DNA of 64,000 bases from assembly GCF_009754915.1 (NCBI RefSeq), contig NZ_WPIK01000003.1, positions 248,001-312,000 of the forward strand, in the 5' to 3' direction. The stretch's first letter is position 1, and every line of letters begins with the position of its first letter. Origin of the DNA: Mucilaginibacter arboris. Lineage in GTDB: Bacteria; Bacteroidota; Bacteroidia; Sphingobacteriales; Sphingobacteriaceae. The notes beneath the pieces were generated by a model that was not told the origin of the DNA, did not search any database, and worked only from the letters and a program-made list of their open reading frames with translations. Both the position numbers and the translations under genes were made by a program. Below are positions 33,008 through 40,485 of the stretch, in pieces.

Positions 33008-33382
33008 ATGATGCTTCGGCGTGTAATATCCCTTTTTCTGCTTGTATCAGTATTATCTGCAAATTTTAGCAGGTTATATGTTTATGCTGGTTTTGAGATG
33101 AACCAAAAATACATCGCCGCAAATTTATGCGAAAACCGGGGCAAGCCATGGCTGCACTGTAACGGGCATTGTTATTTGATGAAAAAAATTAAGCAGGCCG
33201 AAGAGAAGGAAAGGAGCGAAGAACGGCAAATACAAAAAAAACTTTTTCAGGAAAGCGATTTTGTTGCTTCAGCTAAAATTAAGTTTCATACCTCGCTGCT
33301 CCAAATTATTGTAACACCTTATCAATCTGCTTCTCCGACACCAAATCCTGGTGCAATTTTTCGCCCTCCGCAAAAAGGATAA
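33008..33382 (+). CDS. Small Cys/His-rich membrane-anchored protein upstream of TonB receptor
   Basis: A 124-residue protein: a hydrophobic N-terminus (VISLFLLVSVLSANFSRLYVYAGF), a conserved segment NQKYIAANLCENRGKPWLHCNGHCYLMKKI, then a charged coiled-coil-like stretch (KQAEEKERSEERQIQKK) and a loose tail. The pattern C-x10-HCNGHC suggests metal binding. I recall similar small unnamed proteins beside TonB-receptor and copper-related genes in Bacteroidota. The frame is open to 32939, but the double ATG at 33008/33011 starts the hydrophobic segment and follows the promoter. Function unknown. Confidence 0.75.
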   Translation: MMLRRVISLFLLVSVLSANFSRLYVYAGFEMNQKYIAANLCENRGKPWLHCNGHCYLMKKIKQAEEKERSEERQIQKKLFQESDFVASAKIKFHTSLLQIIVTPYQSASPTPNPGAIFRPPQKG

Positions 33383-33438
33383 ATACTTCTTTTAAGGCTA
33401 TTATTTAATTACCGCTTATTTTTTATAAGCAGGATTAT

Positions 33439-33462
33439 GCTTGTATGCTTTGCATTACAAGC
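33439..33462 (+). other. Hairpin in the leader of the TonB receptor gene
   Basis: GCTTGTA, then TGC, TTT, GCA and a bulged T, then TACAAGC form a 10-bp stem 69 bp before the receptor start. No U-run follows, so it is more likely a leader structure than a terminator. The T-variant of the dispersed motif (33383-33395) is just upstream. Confidence 0.5.
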
Positions 33463-33530
33463 CTGGCCTGTAATTGTTTAATTATTCTATTTACTGATCA
33501 TATCCGGAAGGGTTTCTTCTAAACTGTTTC

Positions 33531-35882
33531 ATGAAACGATACTTCTTTTACCTGTTCTTTTTTACATTTTCATCTGTTGCCAGCGCCCAGGATTTGCTGC
33601 GGGGATCGGTTACTGATGCCATTACCCACGAAGCTTTACCGGGTGTAGTGGTTAGTTTTACAAATACTGGTTCGGGTACTTTTAAAGATATTACCCAAAC
33701 CAATGCCCTGGGTAAATATAGTTTGGCATTACCGGCAGGAGCGGTTAAAATCCGTTTTTCGATGACTGGTTATAATACACAAATAGTTGGTCGTACAGTA
33801 TCAACATTAAATATTGAAATGAAACCAGCAATGCTTGATTTGCAGCCGGTTATTGTTTCGGCCAGCCGGGAACAGCAGGCAAGGCAAAATGCACCCATCG
33901 CCATTAGTAAAATCACTTCAACCCAAATTCAGGATACCAAAGCAACAGCGCCTTACCAGTTGCTTAATAAAGTTGCCGGTGTTTACATGGTTGATCTGGG
34001 CAACGAGCAGCACACCATGGCAATCCGCCAGCCTATTACTTACAATGCTTTGTATTTATATATGGAAGATGGTTTACCAATCCGCCCAACCGGGATTTTT
34101 AACCATAATTCTTTGTATGAAATTAACATGGCAGGCGTAAAGGATATTGAAGTGATCAAAGGGCCGGCATCGTCGCTTTACGGAAGTAATTCTATTGGCG
34201 GCGCCATCAATTTTATCACCCAAAACCCACCTGCCGGTTATGCTGGTAATGTGAGTGTTCAGGGCGACAATTACCATTACCGCCGGGTTGATGCCGATGC
34301 TGGTTTTACCAGTGGAAAATTTGGTTTGTTTGCTGGTGGTTACATTGCCCGTCAAAAAAACAGCTGGCAGGATTATTCTGATTTTGATAAGTATTCCGGC
34401 AATTTAAAAGCTACTTATGATTTTGATCGTGCTACGCGTTTAACTGCTGCTGCCAGCTACAATTACCTCAACACACAAACGCCCGGAACGTTAGACAGTG
34501 CACATTTTTATAACCGCAGCTATGGCTCCAACCAGCGTTTTACTTACCGCAAAGTTAACGCTTTCAGGGCAAGCGCAAGGTTGGATCATACCTGGAACGA
34601 AAAGAACAATACTTTTTTTACCGCCTTTTTCCGGGATAATTCTACCGCACAATTGCCCAGTTATTATATTGCTGATGTTCGGAACGCTGCCGGACAATAC
34701 CAGAGTTCTAACGGACAAGTGAACGATCAGAAGTTTCGGAGTTACGGCTTTCTGGCGCAGCACCGATCTGATTTTGATTTCCTGCATGCCCGGTTAATTA
34801 TCGGCGCTTACCTGGATGATAGCCCCAGTTCTTACTATGCGCAATACCTTAGCATTACTAAAGATGTAAAAAACAATTACTACACCGATTTTACCAATAC
34901 AGGCACTTACCTGGATAATTATCAAATTAAATTATTTAACACTGCTGCTTATACACAAGTTGAGATAAAGCCAACTGATGCCTTGCGCATAGTAATGGGT
35001 TTGCGTTATGATAACGTGCATTACAATTTTGCAAACGGTTTGCCGCCAGGCAATACCAAATACAAACAGCAGGAAACCAACAACTTTAACATTGTTGCGC
35101 CCAAACTTGGTTTAACTTATGATTTAGGTAACAATAAAGGTTTTTACGCCAATTACAGTGTTGGTTTCCAACCACCGGAAACAAGTAATTTGTATAGTTC
35201 GCGGCAGTTAGTGCCACTTAAACAAGCTACTTTTAACAATTACGAATTGGGTGGATGGTTCTCGGCATTAAATAAAAAAATGTATTTCGAGCTGAGTTTG
35301 TATGATTTGGAAGGCAACAACGAAATCATCAGTCAGCTTTTGCCTGATAATACTACACAAAACCAAAACGCCGGAGCAACACGGCACCGCGGTATAGAAT
35401 ACAGCATTAATTTTTTACCGGTAAAAGAAGTATCTTTCCGTTTTAGCGGCACAAATGCCCAGCATACTTATGTTGAATACAGCGAAGTAGCAACTAATGC
35501 AGCCGGAAAAACTTATTCCATCAGTTACAACGGCAACCGCATGAACAATGCGCCGGCCTGGATTGCCAATTCTGAAATTACTTACAAACCTATGTATTTA
35601 GAAGGTTTCCGCATAGCAGGAGAGTGGCAGCATATTAATTCTTATTTTACCAATCCCGCCAATACTAAAACCTATCCGGGCTATAACATTTACACCCTGC
35701 GTTTGGGTTACAATTTTAATAAAGAGGTGCTAAAAGGGGCAGGCGTTTGGTTAAACATATTGAATTTAACCGATAAGCTTTATGCAACCACAGTTACCGG
35801 CAATTCTTACGGCGATACTTACAACGCTGCACCTCCCAGAATTTATACTTTAGGTATCAGTTATTCCTTTTCCAAACATTAA
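33531..35882 (+). CDS. TonB-dependent receptor
   Basis: A 783-residue outer-membrane receptor. It has signal peptide MKRYFFYLFFFTFSSVASAQ, a carboxypeptidase-regulatory-like domain (LLRGSVTDAITHEALPGVVV, about 22-105), a plug domain (about 115-235: VIVSASREQQARQNAPIAISKI, GVKDIEVIKGPASSLYGSNSIGGAINFIT) and a 22-stranded barrel ending YTLGISYSFSKH with the terminal aromatic strand. It takes up a scarce ligand using TonB energy. The next gene is a PepSY protein and then metal proteins, so a metal or metal chelate is the likely cargo (inference). Start codons contain ATACTTCTTTTACC. Confidence 0.94.
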   Translation: MKRYFFYLFFFTFSSVASAQDLLRGSVTDAITHEALPGVVVSFTNTGSGTFKDITQTNALGKYSLALPAGAVKIRFSMTGYNTQIVGRTVSTLNIEMKPAMLDLQPVIVSASREQQARQNAPIAISKITSTQIQDTKATAPYQLLNKVAGVYMVDLGNEQHTMAIRQPITYNALYLYMEDGLPIRPTGIFNHNSLYEINMAGVKDIEVIKGPASSLYGSNSIGGAINFITQNPPAGYAGNVSVQGDNYHYRRVDADAGFTSGKFGLFAGGYIARQKNSWQDYSDFDKYSGNLKATYDFDRATRLTAAASYNYLNTQTPGTLDSAHFYNRSYGSNQRFTYRKVNAFRASARLDHTWNEKNNTFFTAFFRDNSTAQLPSYYIADVRNAAGQYQSSNGQVNDQKFRSYGFLAQHRSDFDFLHARLIIGAYLDDSPSSYYAQYLSITKDVKNNYYTDFTNTGTYLDNYQIKLFNTAAYTQVEIKPTDALRIVMGLRYDNVHYNFANGLPPGNTKYKQQETNNFNIVAPKLGLTYDLGNNKGFYANYSVGFQPPETSNLYSSRQLVPLKQATFNNYELGGWFSALNKKMYFELSLYDLEGNNEIISQLLPDNTTQNQNAGATRHRGIEYSINFLPVKEVSFRFSGTNAQHTYVEYSEVATNAAGKTYSISYNGNRMNNAPAWIANSEITYKPMYLEGFRIAGEWQHINSYFTNPANTKTYPGYNIYTLRLGYNFNKEVLKGAGVWLNILNLTDKLYATTVTGNSYGDTYNAAPPRIYTLGISYSFSKH

Positions 35883-35886
35883 TTTT

Positions 35887-37395
35887 ATGTTGATAAAAAC
35901 AGCATCCCCCATACTTTCTCCGCCAGAAAAAACCGGCAAGACTCAATCTCGTGCTAAACGTAATTTTTATAAATGGCACCGGGTTTTAGGTTTGATGGCG
36001 CTGGTCCCGGTAATTTTCTGGACGATTAGTGGCTTGTCGCATCCGTTCATGTCAAACTGGTTCCGCCCTTTTATCCCGCAGGAAGTGTTCAAGCCAAAAT
36101 CACAGGCGGCAATGCAGCCGCAACTTTCTATTCAGGAAGTTATGGATCGAAACCATCTCACAGAAATTATGAATTTCAATCTGCTTAATTTTGATCGAGG
36201 CACTTTTTATCAGGTTTTAAACCGTGATAGTATCTATCAATATTATTCTGCTGATAACGGAAACGTACTTCCTAATGGTGATCGAATTTACGCCGTTTAT
36301 TTAGCCAGATATTTTACAGGCGACAAAAAATCACCGGTAAAAGAAGCACGGCTGCAAACTTCTTTTGATAGGAATTATCAACCAATTAACCATTTATTAC
36401 CTGTTTGGAAAGTTTCTTTTAACCGGCCCGATGGCATGGACATTTATGTTGAAACCAGCCAAAGCCGCCTGGCAACTTTTAACAACAATACACGAAAAGC
36501 TTTTTTGTGGGTTTTTGAACAGTTCCATACCTGGCAATTTCTGGCTGCAATCGGAGGCGAAAAATTCAGGATCATAGTGTTGTTAATTATCGTTAGCGTG
36601 ATGTTTTTATCATTGCTGAGTGGTTTAACGGTTTATGGTTTGTTTTGGAAAAGATTTAAAGCCATCCAACAAAAACGAAAAACCGAAGGCCGGGAAGACA
36701 AACGTTTTCTACATCGTTTTCACCGGCAAATCGGACTGATTGTTTCTTTTGTGCTATTTACTTTTGTTACCAGCGGCGCTTTTCATCTTTTGGTAAAGCT
36801 GCACAATATCGGGCCCTCAAAAATAAATTATTCTCAAATTGTGAACAGAAAAGAGTTGATATTATCGAACTTAAAGCTGTCAGTTCCAGATTCTACTATT
36901 AAAAAAATTGCGGTTGTCCGTTTTCAAAACCGTGTTTATTATCAGGTTTTAAATGATCAGAAACAGATTTTATATTTTGATGCAGCCAATGGACAGGAAT
37001 TGCAGAACGGCGATCAGCAGTATGCTGCTTTTATCAGTAATTTTTATAGAAGCGGTGGCCATCAGCAAAAAGGTCCTCAGCAGAAATTAAGCATTACGCA
37101 GATCAGGCAGTTTGATAACGAATATGGGTTTATCAATAAACGTTTGCCGGTAGAAAAGATCAGTTACCCGGGCCAGGAAAACTGGTATATTGAAACTACA
37201 ACTTCAAAATTAGCCACAACTGTTGCGGGAATTGATCGGGCAGAAGGATTGTCTTTCATCTTTCTGCACAAATATTTTGGCATGACCTGGGCCGGAAAAG
37301 ATGTTCGTGATCTGGTAAGTATGCTTTCTGCTCTCGGCGTTTTAGTAGTTTCGCTTTTTGGCTTTGCTTCTTTTATCAGCAATAAATCTGCTTAA
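35887..37395 (+). CDS. PepSY-associated membrane protein
   Basis: A 502-residue inner-membrane protein with transmembrane segments near residues 30-48, 225-250, 285-305 and 470-495. Two PepSY-like soluble halves are visible (FYQVLNRDSIYQYYSADNG and VYYQVLNDQKQILYFDAANGQ), repeated as in the PepSY_TM family. The N-terminal WHRVLGLMALVPVIFWTISG and LHKYFG region supply conserved histidines and helix packing. Such proteins accompany TonB receptors for siderophores, haem or metals and can act as ferric-chelate reductases. It starts four bases after the receptor stop and begins with GATAAAAACAGCAT (35892-35905). Confidence 0.9.
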   Translation: MLIKTASPILSPPEKTGKTQSRAKRNFYKWHRVLGLMALVPVIFWTISGLSHPFMSNWFRPFIPQEVFKPKSQAAMQPQLSIQEVMDRNHLTEIMNFNLLNFDRGTFYQVLNRDSIYQYYSADNGNVLPNGDRIYAVYLARYFTGDKKSPVKEARLQTSFDRNYQPINHLLPVWKVSFNRPDGMDIYVETSQSRLATFNNNTRKAFLWVFEQFHTWQFLAAIGGEKFRIIVLLIIVSVMFLSLLSGLTVYGLFWKRFKAIQQKRKTEGREDKRFLHRFHRQIGLIVSFVLFTFVTSGAFHLLVKLHNIGPSKINYSQIVNRKELILSNLKLSVPDSTIKKIAVVRFQNRVYYQVLNDQKQILYFDAANGQELQNGDQQYAAFISNFYRSGGHQQKGPQQKLSITQIRQFDNEYGFINKRLPVEKISYPGQENWYIETTTSKLATTVAGIDRAEGLSFIFLHKYFGMTWAGKDVRDLVSMLSALGVLVVSLFGFASFISNKSA

Positions 37396-37408
37396 AATAT
37401 TTTTTAGC

Positions 37409-37615
37409 ATGAAAAAAATAACTTTGTTTGCTTGTTTAATTATTTCGGTTTTGGCTTGTAACCAAAGCAATCAGCAGACTGCACAAAAACAATCAGATTC
37501 AATTTCTGCCGGTAAAAACAGCATTCAATATACTTGCCCGATGCACCCGAAAATTGTTAAAAATAAACCGGGCGTTTGTCCGAAATGCGGAATGGATTTG
37601 GTTGAAAAAGAATAA
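37409..37615 (+). CDS. Lipoprotein with heavy-metal-binding domain
   Basis: A 68-residue lipoprotein with signal MKKITLFACLIISVLAC (Cys17). The mature part ends in the heavy-metal-binding (HMBD) domain: YTCPMHPKIVKNKPGVCPKCGMDLV, with the CPMHP and CPKCGM ligands also found in CopA/CusB-type copper proteins. The frame is open back to 37358; the ATG at 37409 creates the lipoprotein signal. It is probably a periplasmic or outer-membrane copper (or similar metal) carrier, 14 bp downstream of the PepSY gene. A dispersed-motif copy starts at its stop codon. Confidence 0.9.
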   Translation: MKKITLFACLIISVLACNQSNQQTAQKQSDSISAGKNSIQYTCPMHPKIVKNKPGVCPKCGMDLVEKE

Positions 37616-37638
37616 TGCTTCTTTTATCAACCTAAAAA
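37615..37638 (-). repeat. Dispersed motif, extended form
   Basis: ATGCTTCTTTTATC followed by AACCTAAAAA on the plus strand (the minus strand reads T-run, AGGTT, then the core). It overlaps the last base of the preceding stop codon. Confidence 0.88.
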
Positions 37639-37670
37639 CTGTATGAGTTGCTAAATTGCCTAATTAAATT

Positions 37671-38114
37671 ATGATGAAAAATAAACTGATATTTGCCGCT
37701 TTGCTGCTGGTTTTTGCAGCTTGTAAAGACATTAAAAAAGAAGAAAAAGCACTGGAAAGCCAGGTGATGGACTTGCACGAAAAAGTAATGGCCGATGGTG
37801 AAACGGCAATGAAAAATAAGATGAAAATGGATACGCTCATCCTTAAAAAAGACAGTATAAAAAAAGCATTCCCGGCATTGGATACTTCCGCAGAAAACAA
37901 AACAATGCGTAGTTTAAGCAGCCAAATTGTTAAAGCCGATAATGCCATGAGCGATTGGATGCACAATTACAACCCGGATTTTACCGGAAAACCCCATCAG
38001 GAAATTATGCAATATCTGGAACAACAAAAAAAACAGGTCGGGCAAATCAATGTGGAATATAATTCCGTTATCCAGTTATCAAACCAATATTTGTTAAAGT
38101 ATAAAAAGAAATGA
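37671..38114 (+). CDS. Hypothetical lipoprotein in the metal-related cluster
   Basis: A 147-residue protein with lipoprotein signal MMKNKLIFAALLLVFAAC (Cys18). The mature part is highly charged and helical (KKEEKALESQVMDLHEKVMADGE, MKMDTLILKKDSIKK), compatible with a coiled-coil helical hairpin. Met-rich and His-containing stretches (MSDWMHNYNPDF, MQYLEQQKK) might contact metal but this is weak. Its stop overlaps the SCO gene start by four bases. I do not recognise the family. Confidence 0.82.
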   Translation: MMKNKLIFAALLLVFAACKDIKKEEKALESQVMDLHEKVMADGETAMKNKMKMDTLILKKDSIKKAFPALDTSAENKTMRSLSSQIVKADNAMSDWMHNYNPDFTGKPHQEIMQYLEQQKKQVGQINVEYNSVIQLSNQYLLKYKKK

Positions 38115-38764
38115 AAAAACTGATGTGGCCTGTAATGGCCTTGCTTGCTTTTACAGCCTGCAATAATAAAGTTAAAGAAACCAAACTGCCCATTTACGGT
38201 ACACGGGAACCTATTACCAAAATGGTTGGCGGCAAACAGGTAACCGATACGGTTTATGCCACCATTCCGCCTTTTAGTTTTGTTGATCAGGAACGGCAAA
38301 CCATCACCGAAAATGACCTGCATGGAAAAATATATGTGGCCGATTTTTTCTTTACTTCCTGCCCGTCTATCTGTCCGGTTATGCAGCGCAATATGGTTTC
38401 TGTTGCTAAAGCTTACCAGGGCAAGCCAGATTTTAAACTGGTTTCTTTTACCATTGACCCGCGACATGATACTATTCCGGTTTTAAAAGAATATGCGGAG
38501 AAGCTGGGCGCAAAAGCCGATCAGTGGTATTTTTTATTAGGGAAGAAGGAAGATGTTTATCAGTTGGCCGAAAAAAATTATTTGGTTTCGGTTTCCGAAA
38601 GCAATACGGCGCCGGGCGGTTATGTACACCAGGGCTGGTTGGTTTTGGTGGATAAAAAAGGGCGTGTAAGAGGCGCTTATGACGGCACCGATAAAAAGCA
38701 GGTTGATCAATTAATTGTAGATGTTAAAGTGCTGATGGACGAAGAGGAAAACCCGAAAACATGA
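38111..38764 (+). CDS. SCO family copper chaperone
   Basis: A 217-residue thioredoxin-fold lipoprotein (signal MKKLMWPVMALLAFTAC). The SCO1/SenC copper site is intact: FFTSCPSICPVMQ (CxxxC, about residue 81) and the distal histidine in GGYVHQGWLVLVD (about 175), plus FTIDPRHDT. SCO proteins deliver copper to the CuA site of cytochrome c oxidase or handle periplasmic thiols. Four-base overlaps with both neighbours show tight operon coupling. Confidence 0.94.
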   Translation: MKKLMWPVMALLAFTACNNKVKETKLPIYGTREPITKMVGGKQVTDTVYATIPPFSFVDQERQTITENDLHGKIYVADFFFTSCPSICPVMQRNMVSVAKAYQGKPDFKLVSFTIDPRHDTIPVLKEYAEKLGAKADQWYFLLGKKEDVYQLAEKNYLVSVSESNTAPGGYVHQGWLVLVDKKGRVRGAYDGTDKKQVDQLIVDVKVLMDEEENPKT

Positions 38765-39186
38765 AGCGCCTGATCGTTCTCCTTTTACCTTTTACCTTTA
38801 TCCTTACAACCATTTTCGTTTCCTGCCAAAGCGAATCAGAAATTGAATATAAAAGATATTACATTCAGGGACGCAATATTTATCAAACCCAATGTAAAAA
38901 CTGCCATGCCGAAAACGGAGAAGGTTTAGGCGGATTAATTCCGCCGTTACAAGCAGCAGATTATCTCAAGAAAAATAAAGGGCAACTGGCCTGCATTATC
39001 CAAAATGGTTTAAAAGGGGCGATACAGGTAAACGGAAAAACGTATAACGGACAAATGCCTGCACAAACGCAATTATCGCCTATAGAAATTGCCGAAGTAA
39101 TTACTTATATAAGCAATTCTTTTGGAAATAAGCAGGGGATTTATCAGGTTGAAAAAGTGAATGTGGATTTAGGAAATTGCCGATAA
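38761..39186 (+). CDS. c-type cytochrome lipoprotein
   Basis: A 141-residue protein with a lipoprotein-type signal ending VSC (about Cys22). Haem is bound at CKNCHAENGEG (CxxCH, about residue 45) and the distal ligand is probably the Met in YNGQMPAQTQ. PIEIAEVITYISNSFGN is the C-terminal helix of the cytochrome c fold. It probably carries electrons on the periplasmic side. It is the last gene of the seven-gene cluster and is followed by an extended dispersed-motif copy at 39199-39221. Confidence 0.92.
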   Translation: MKRLIVLLLPFTFILTTIFVSCQSESEIEYKRYYIQGRNIYQTQCKNCHAENGEGLGGLIPPLQAADYLKKNKGQLACIIQNGLKGAIQVNGKTYNGQMPAQTQLSPIEIAEVITYISNSFGNKQGIYQVEKVNVDLGNCR

Positions 39187-39198
39187 GTATGCTGTAAA

Positions 39199-39221
39199 TT
39201 TTAGGTAGGTAAAAGAAGCAT
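39199..39221 (+). repeat. Dispersed motif, extended form
   Basis: TTTTAGGTAG followed by GTAAAAGAAGCAT, 13 bp after the cytochrome stop, in the gap between the convergent cytochrome and SecB-like genes. Confidence 0.88.
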
Positions 39222-39285
39222 GTAGCAGTGTAAGGAGTTTTCTTTTACCTGCCTTATATAACCTTAATGCACAATCATAAGGTGT

Positions 39286-39702
39286 TTATTCCTCAACAAT
39301 ATTATTTTTTAGTGTTTCACCAAGATTTGATAAATTAAATGTTGGAATAGTTAAAACGGGAATGCCAGAAAGAGCAGTAAGATTTGTAATGTATGCTCTT
39401 AAATATGGAAAGACAATTGCAGGTGCGTTAATAACAAATAAGCTATTCTTATAAGATTCAAGATTAGCATTTGCTGTGTATTCAAAGATAGATTCTGTTT
39501 CTAAATGGATTTCAAACTTTTCTTCTTCTTCTTTAATATTAACACCAAGCTGTAATTGAAATTGATTAATGTCTTTGAAAACATATCCTTTTGCAGTAAA
39601 GCCAACAGAAATTTTTTGTTTTCCGGGTTCCTTAAAAGTAAGGTGGCTTTCCTTTACTAAAAAATTAACAAATTGAATACTTGCTTCTGGATTATTAATC
39701 AC
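39286..39702 (-). CDS. SecB-like chaperone
   Basis: A 138-residue protein with a SecB-type fold. The conserved C-terminal half is clear: ETESIFEYTANANLES, then INAPAIVFPYLRAYITNLTALSG (the tetramer-interface helix), then IPVLTIPTFNLSNLGETL. The N-terminal half fits alternating beta-strands (LTFKEPGKQKISVGFTAKG, QFQLQLGVNIKEEEEKFEIHLE). Solitary SecB-like proteins also serve in toxin-antitoxin-chaperone modules, where they keep an antitoxin foldable. Here its ATG overlaps the stop of the upstream small gene by four bases and a toxin-like gene precedes both, so that role is favoured over general protein export. Confidence 0.82.
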   Translation of the reverse strand: MINNPEASIQFVNFLVKESHLTFKEPGKQKISVGFTAKGYVFKDINQFQLQLGVNIKEEEEKFEIHLETESIFEYTANANLESYKNSLFVINAPAIVFPYLRAYITNLTALSGIPVLTIPTFNLSNLGETLKNNIVEE

Positions 39703-39929
39703 GCTGCTGTATAATAGGAATTGTTAGATAATAATAAAGTATTTTGATTATTTGGCTGAACTTCGTAGGAAACAGTAGTTGGCTGGGTAAATGTTAAATA
39801 TTCAATTACCTCATCAGCGTGCGGGCCTTGAAAACCTAAATCTTCAATTCCAGCCCAGTCCCGGTCAAATTCTTCCTGGGAAGTATTTGAAAGAATCTCT
39901 TTTAGTTTTTGAGCCATTTCTGAAATCAT
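39699..39929 (-). CDS. Small protein, candidate antitoxin with chaperone-dependent tail
   Basis: A 76-residue protein. The N-terminal half is a helical, charged region (MAQKLKEILSNTSQEEFDRDWAGIEDL, GFQGPHADEVIEYL), a pattern I have seen in small unnamed Bacteroidota proteins. The C-terminal half (TFTQPTTVSYEVQPNN, QNTLLLSNNSYYTAA) is short of charge, polar-aromatic and probably disordered or aggregation-prone, like the chaperone-addiction tails of antitoxins guarded by SecB-like chaperones. It lies between the toxin-like gene (4 bp gap) and the SecB-like gene (4 bp overlap). The antitoxin role is inference from position and tail. Confidence 0.6.
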   Translation of the reverse strand: MISEMAQKLKEILSNTSQEEFDRDWAGIEDLGFQGPHADEVIEYLTFTQPTTVSYEVQPNNQNTLLLSNNSYYTAA

Positions 39930-39933
39930 TTTA

Positions 39934-40478
39934 CTAAGTTAAGTATTTATCCGGATAAATTACCTTAAAAGGCCGTAATATTACCTCTTCTATAGCTATT
40001 ACGCAAACTTGTACCCTTTGGTTTATAAACATGTATTCATGTCTCTTTTCATTAAAATGCATCGTAACTACTTTGTTGTAATTATCATTAGCTCTTATAG
40101 ATTTGTATGGAAATAAACCTTTCAATTTTAAGTATGCGATAATGTTTGGAAGGATAAATTTACTGTCTTCCTTAAGTTTTCCACTTTGTTTCAACACTTC
40201 AATGGTTTGTGCAATATATCCTGCTGGTGATTTACATTACCCATTAAATCATAACAATCTTTTGATAGATCGAGCTGACAACGACCAATAATATACTCTT
40301 TGCCTCTCTTTTTATATGAACCTTCTCCCCAAGCTTTTGCCCAGTCCATATTCGTATCCCAAAAGTAATAACCAAAGCCTAACCAAGCGTCAGCGCGACG
40401 GCACTCATAAGGGCCGTCTGTTTCAATTTCATCAACGTTGTCTTTATCCTCTAAAGTTTGATAGGCAGTAATAATCAT
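39934..40478 (-). pseudogene. Toxin-like protein, frame broken near 40232 (possible ADP-ribosyltransferase-like)
   Basis: Two abutting minus-strand frames belong to one protein of about 181 residues. The first (from ATG 40478) reads MIITAYQTLEDKDNVDEIE, then ECRRADAWLGFGYYFWDTNMDWAKAWGEG and GKEYIIGRCQLDLSKDCYDLMGN. The second, open upstream of its apparent GTG start at 40197, reads SPAGYIAQTIEVLKQSGKLK, FPYKSIRANDN, HEYMFINQRVQVCVI and PFKVIYPDKY. A one-base indel near 40230-40235 joins them. The LGFGYYFWD...WAKAWG pattern recalls the G-x-YF...A..W motif of ADP-ribosyltransferase-like (DUF3990-type) toxins; this is a weak, structural-style resemblance. It is followed by the candidate antitoxin and SecB-like genes. 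Confidence 0.6.
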
Positions 40479-40485
40479 TGTTAGC

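Noticed and set aside
33383-33530. A cobalamin or other riboswitch ahead of the TonB receptor
   Set aside because: Only one short hairpin is present; no conserved B12-box or other known aptamer pattern was seen.
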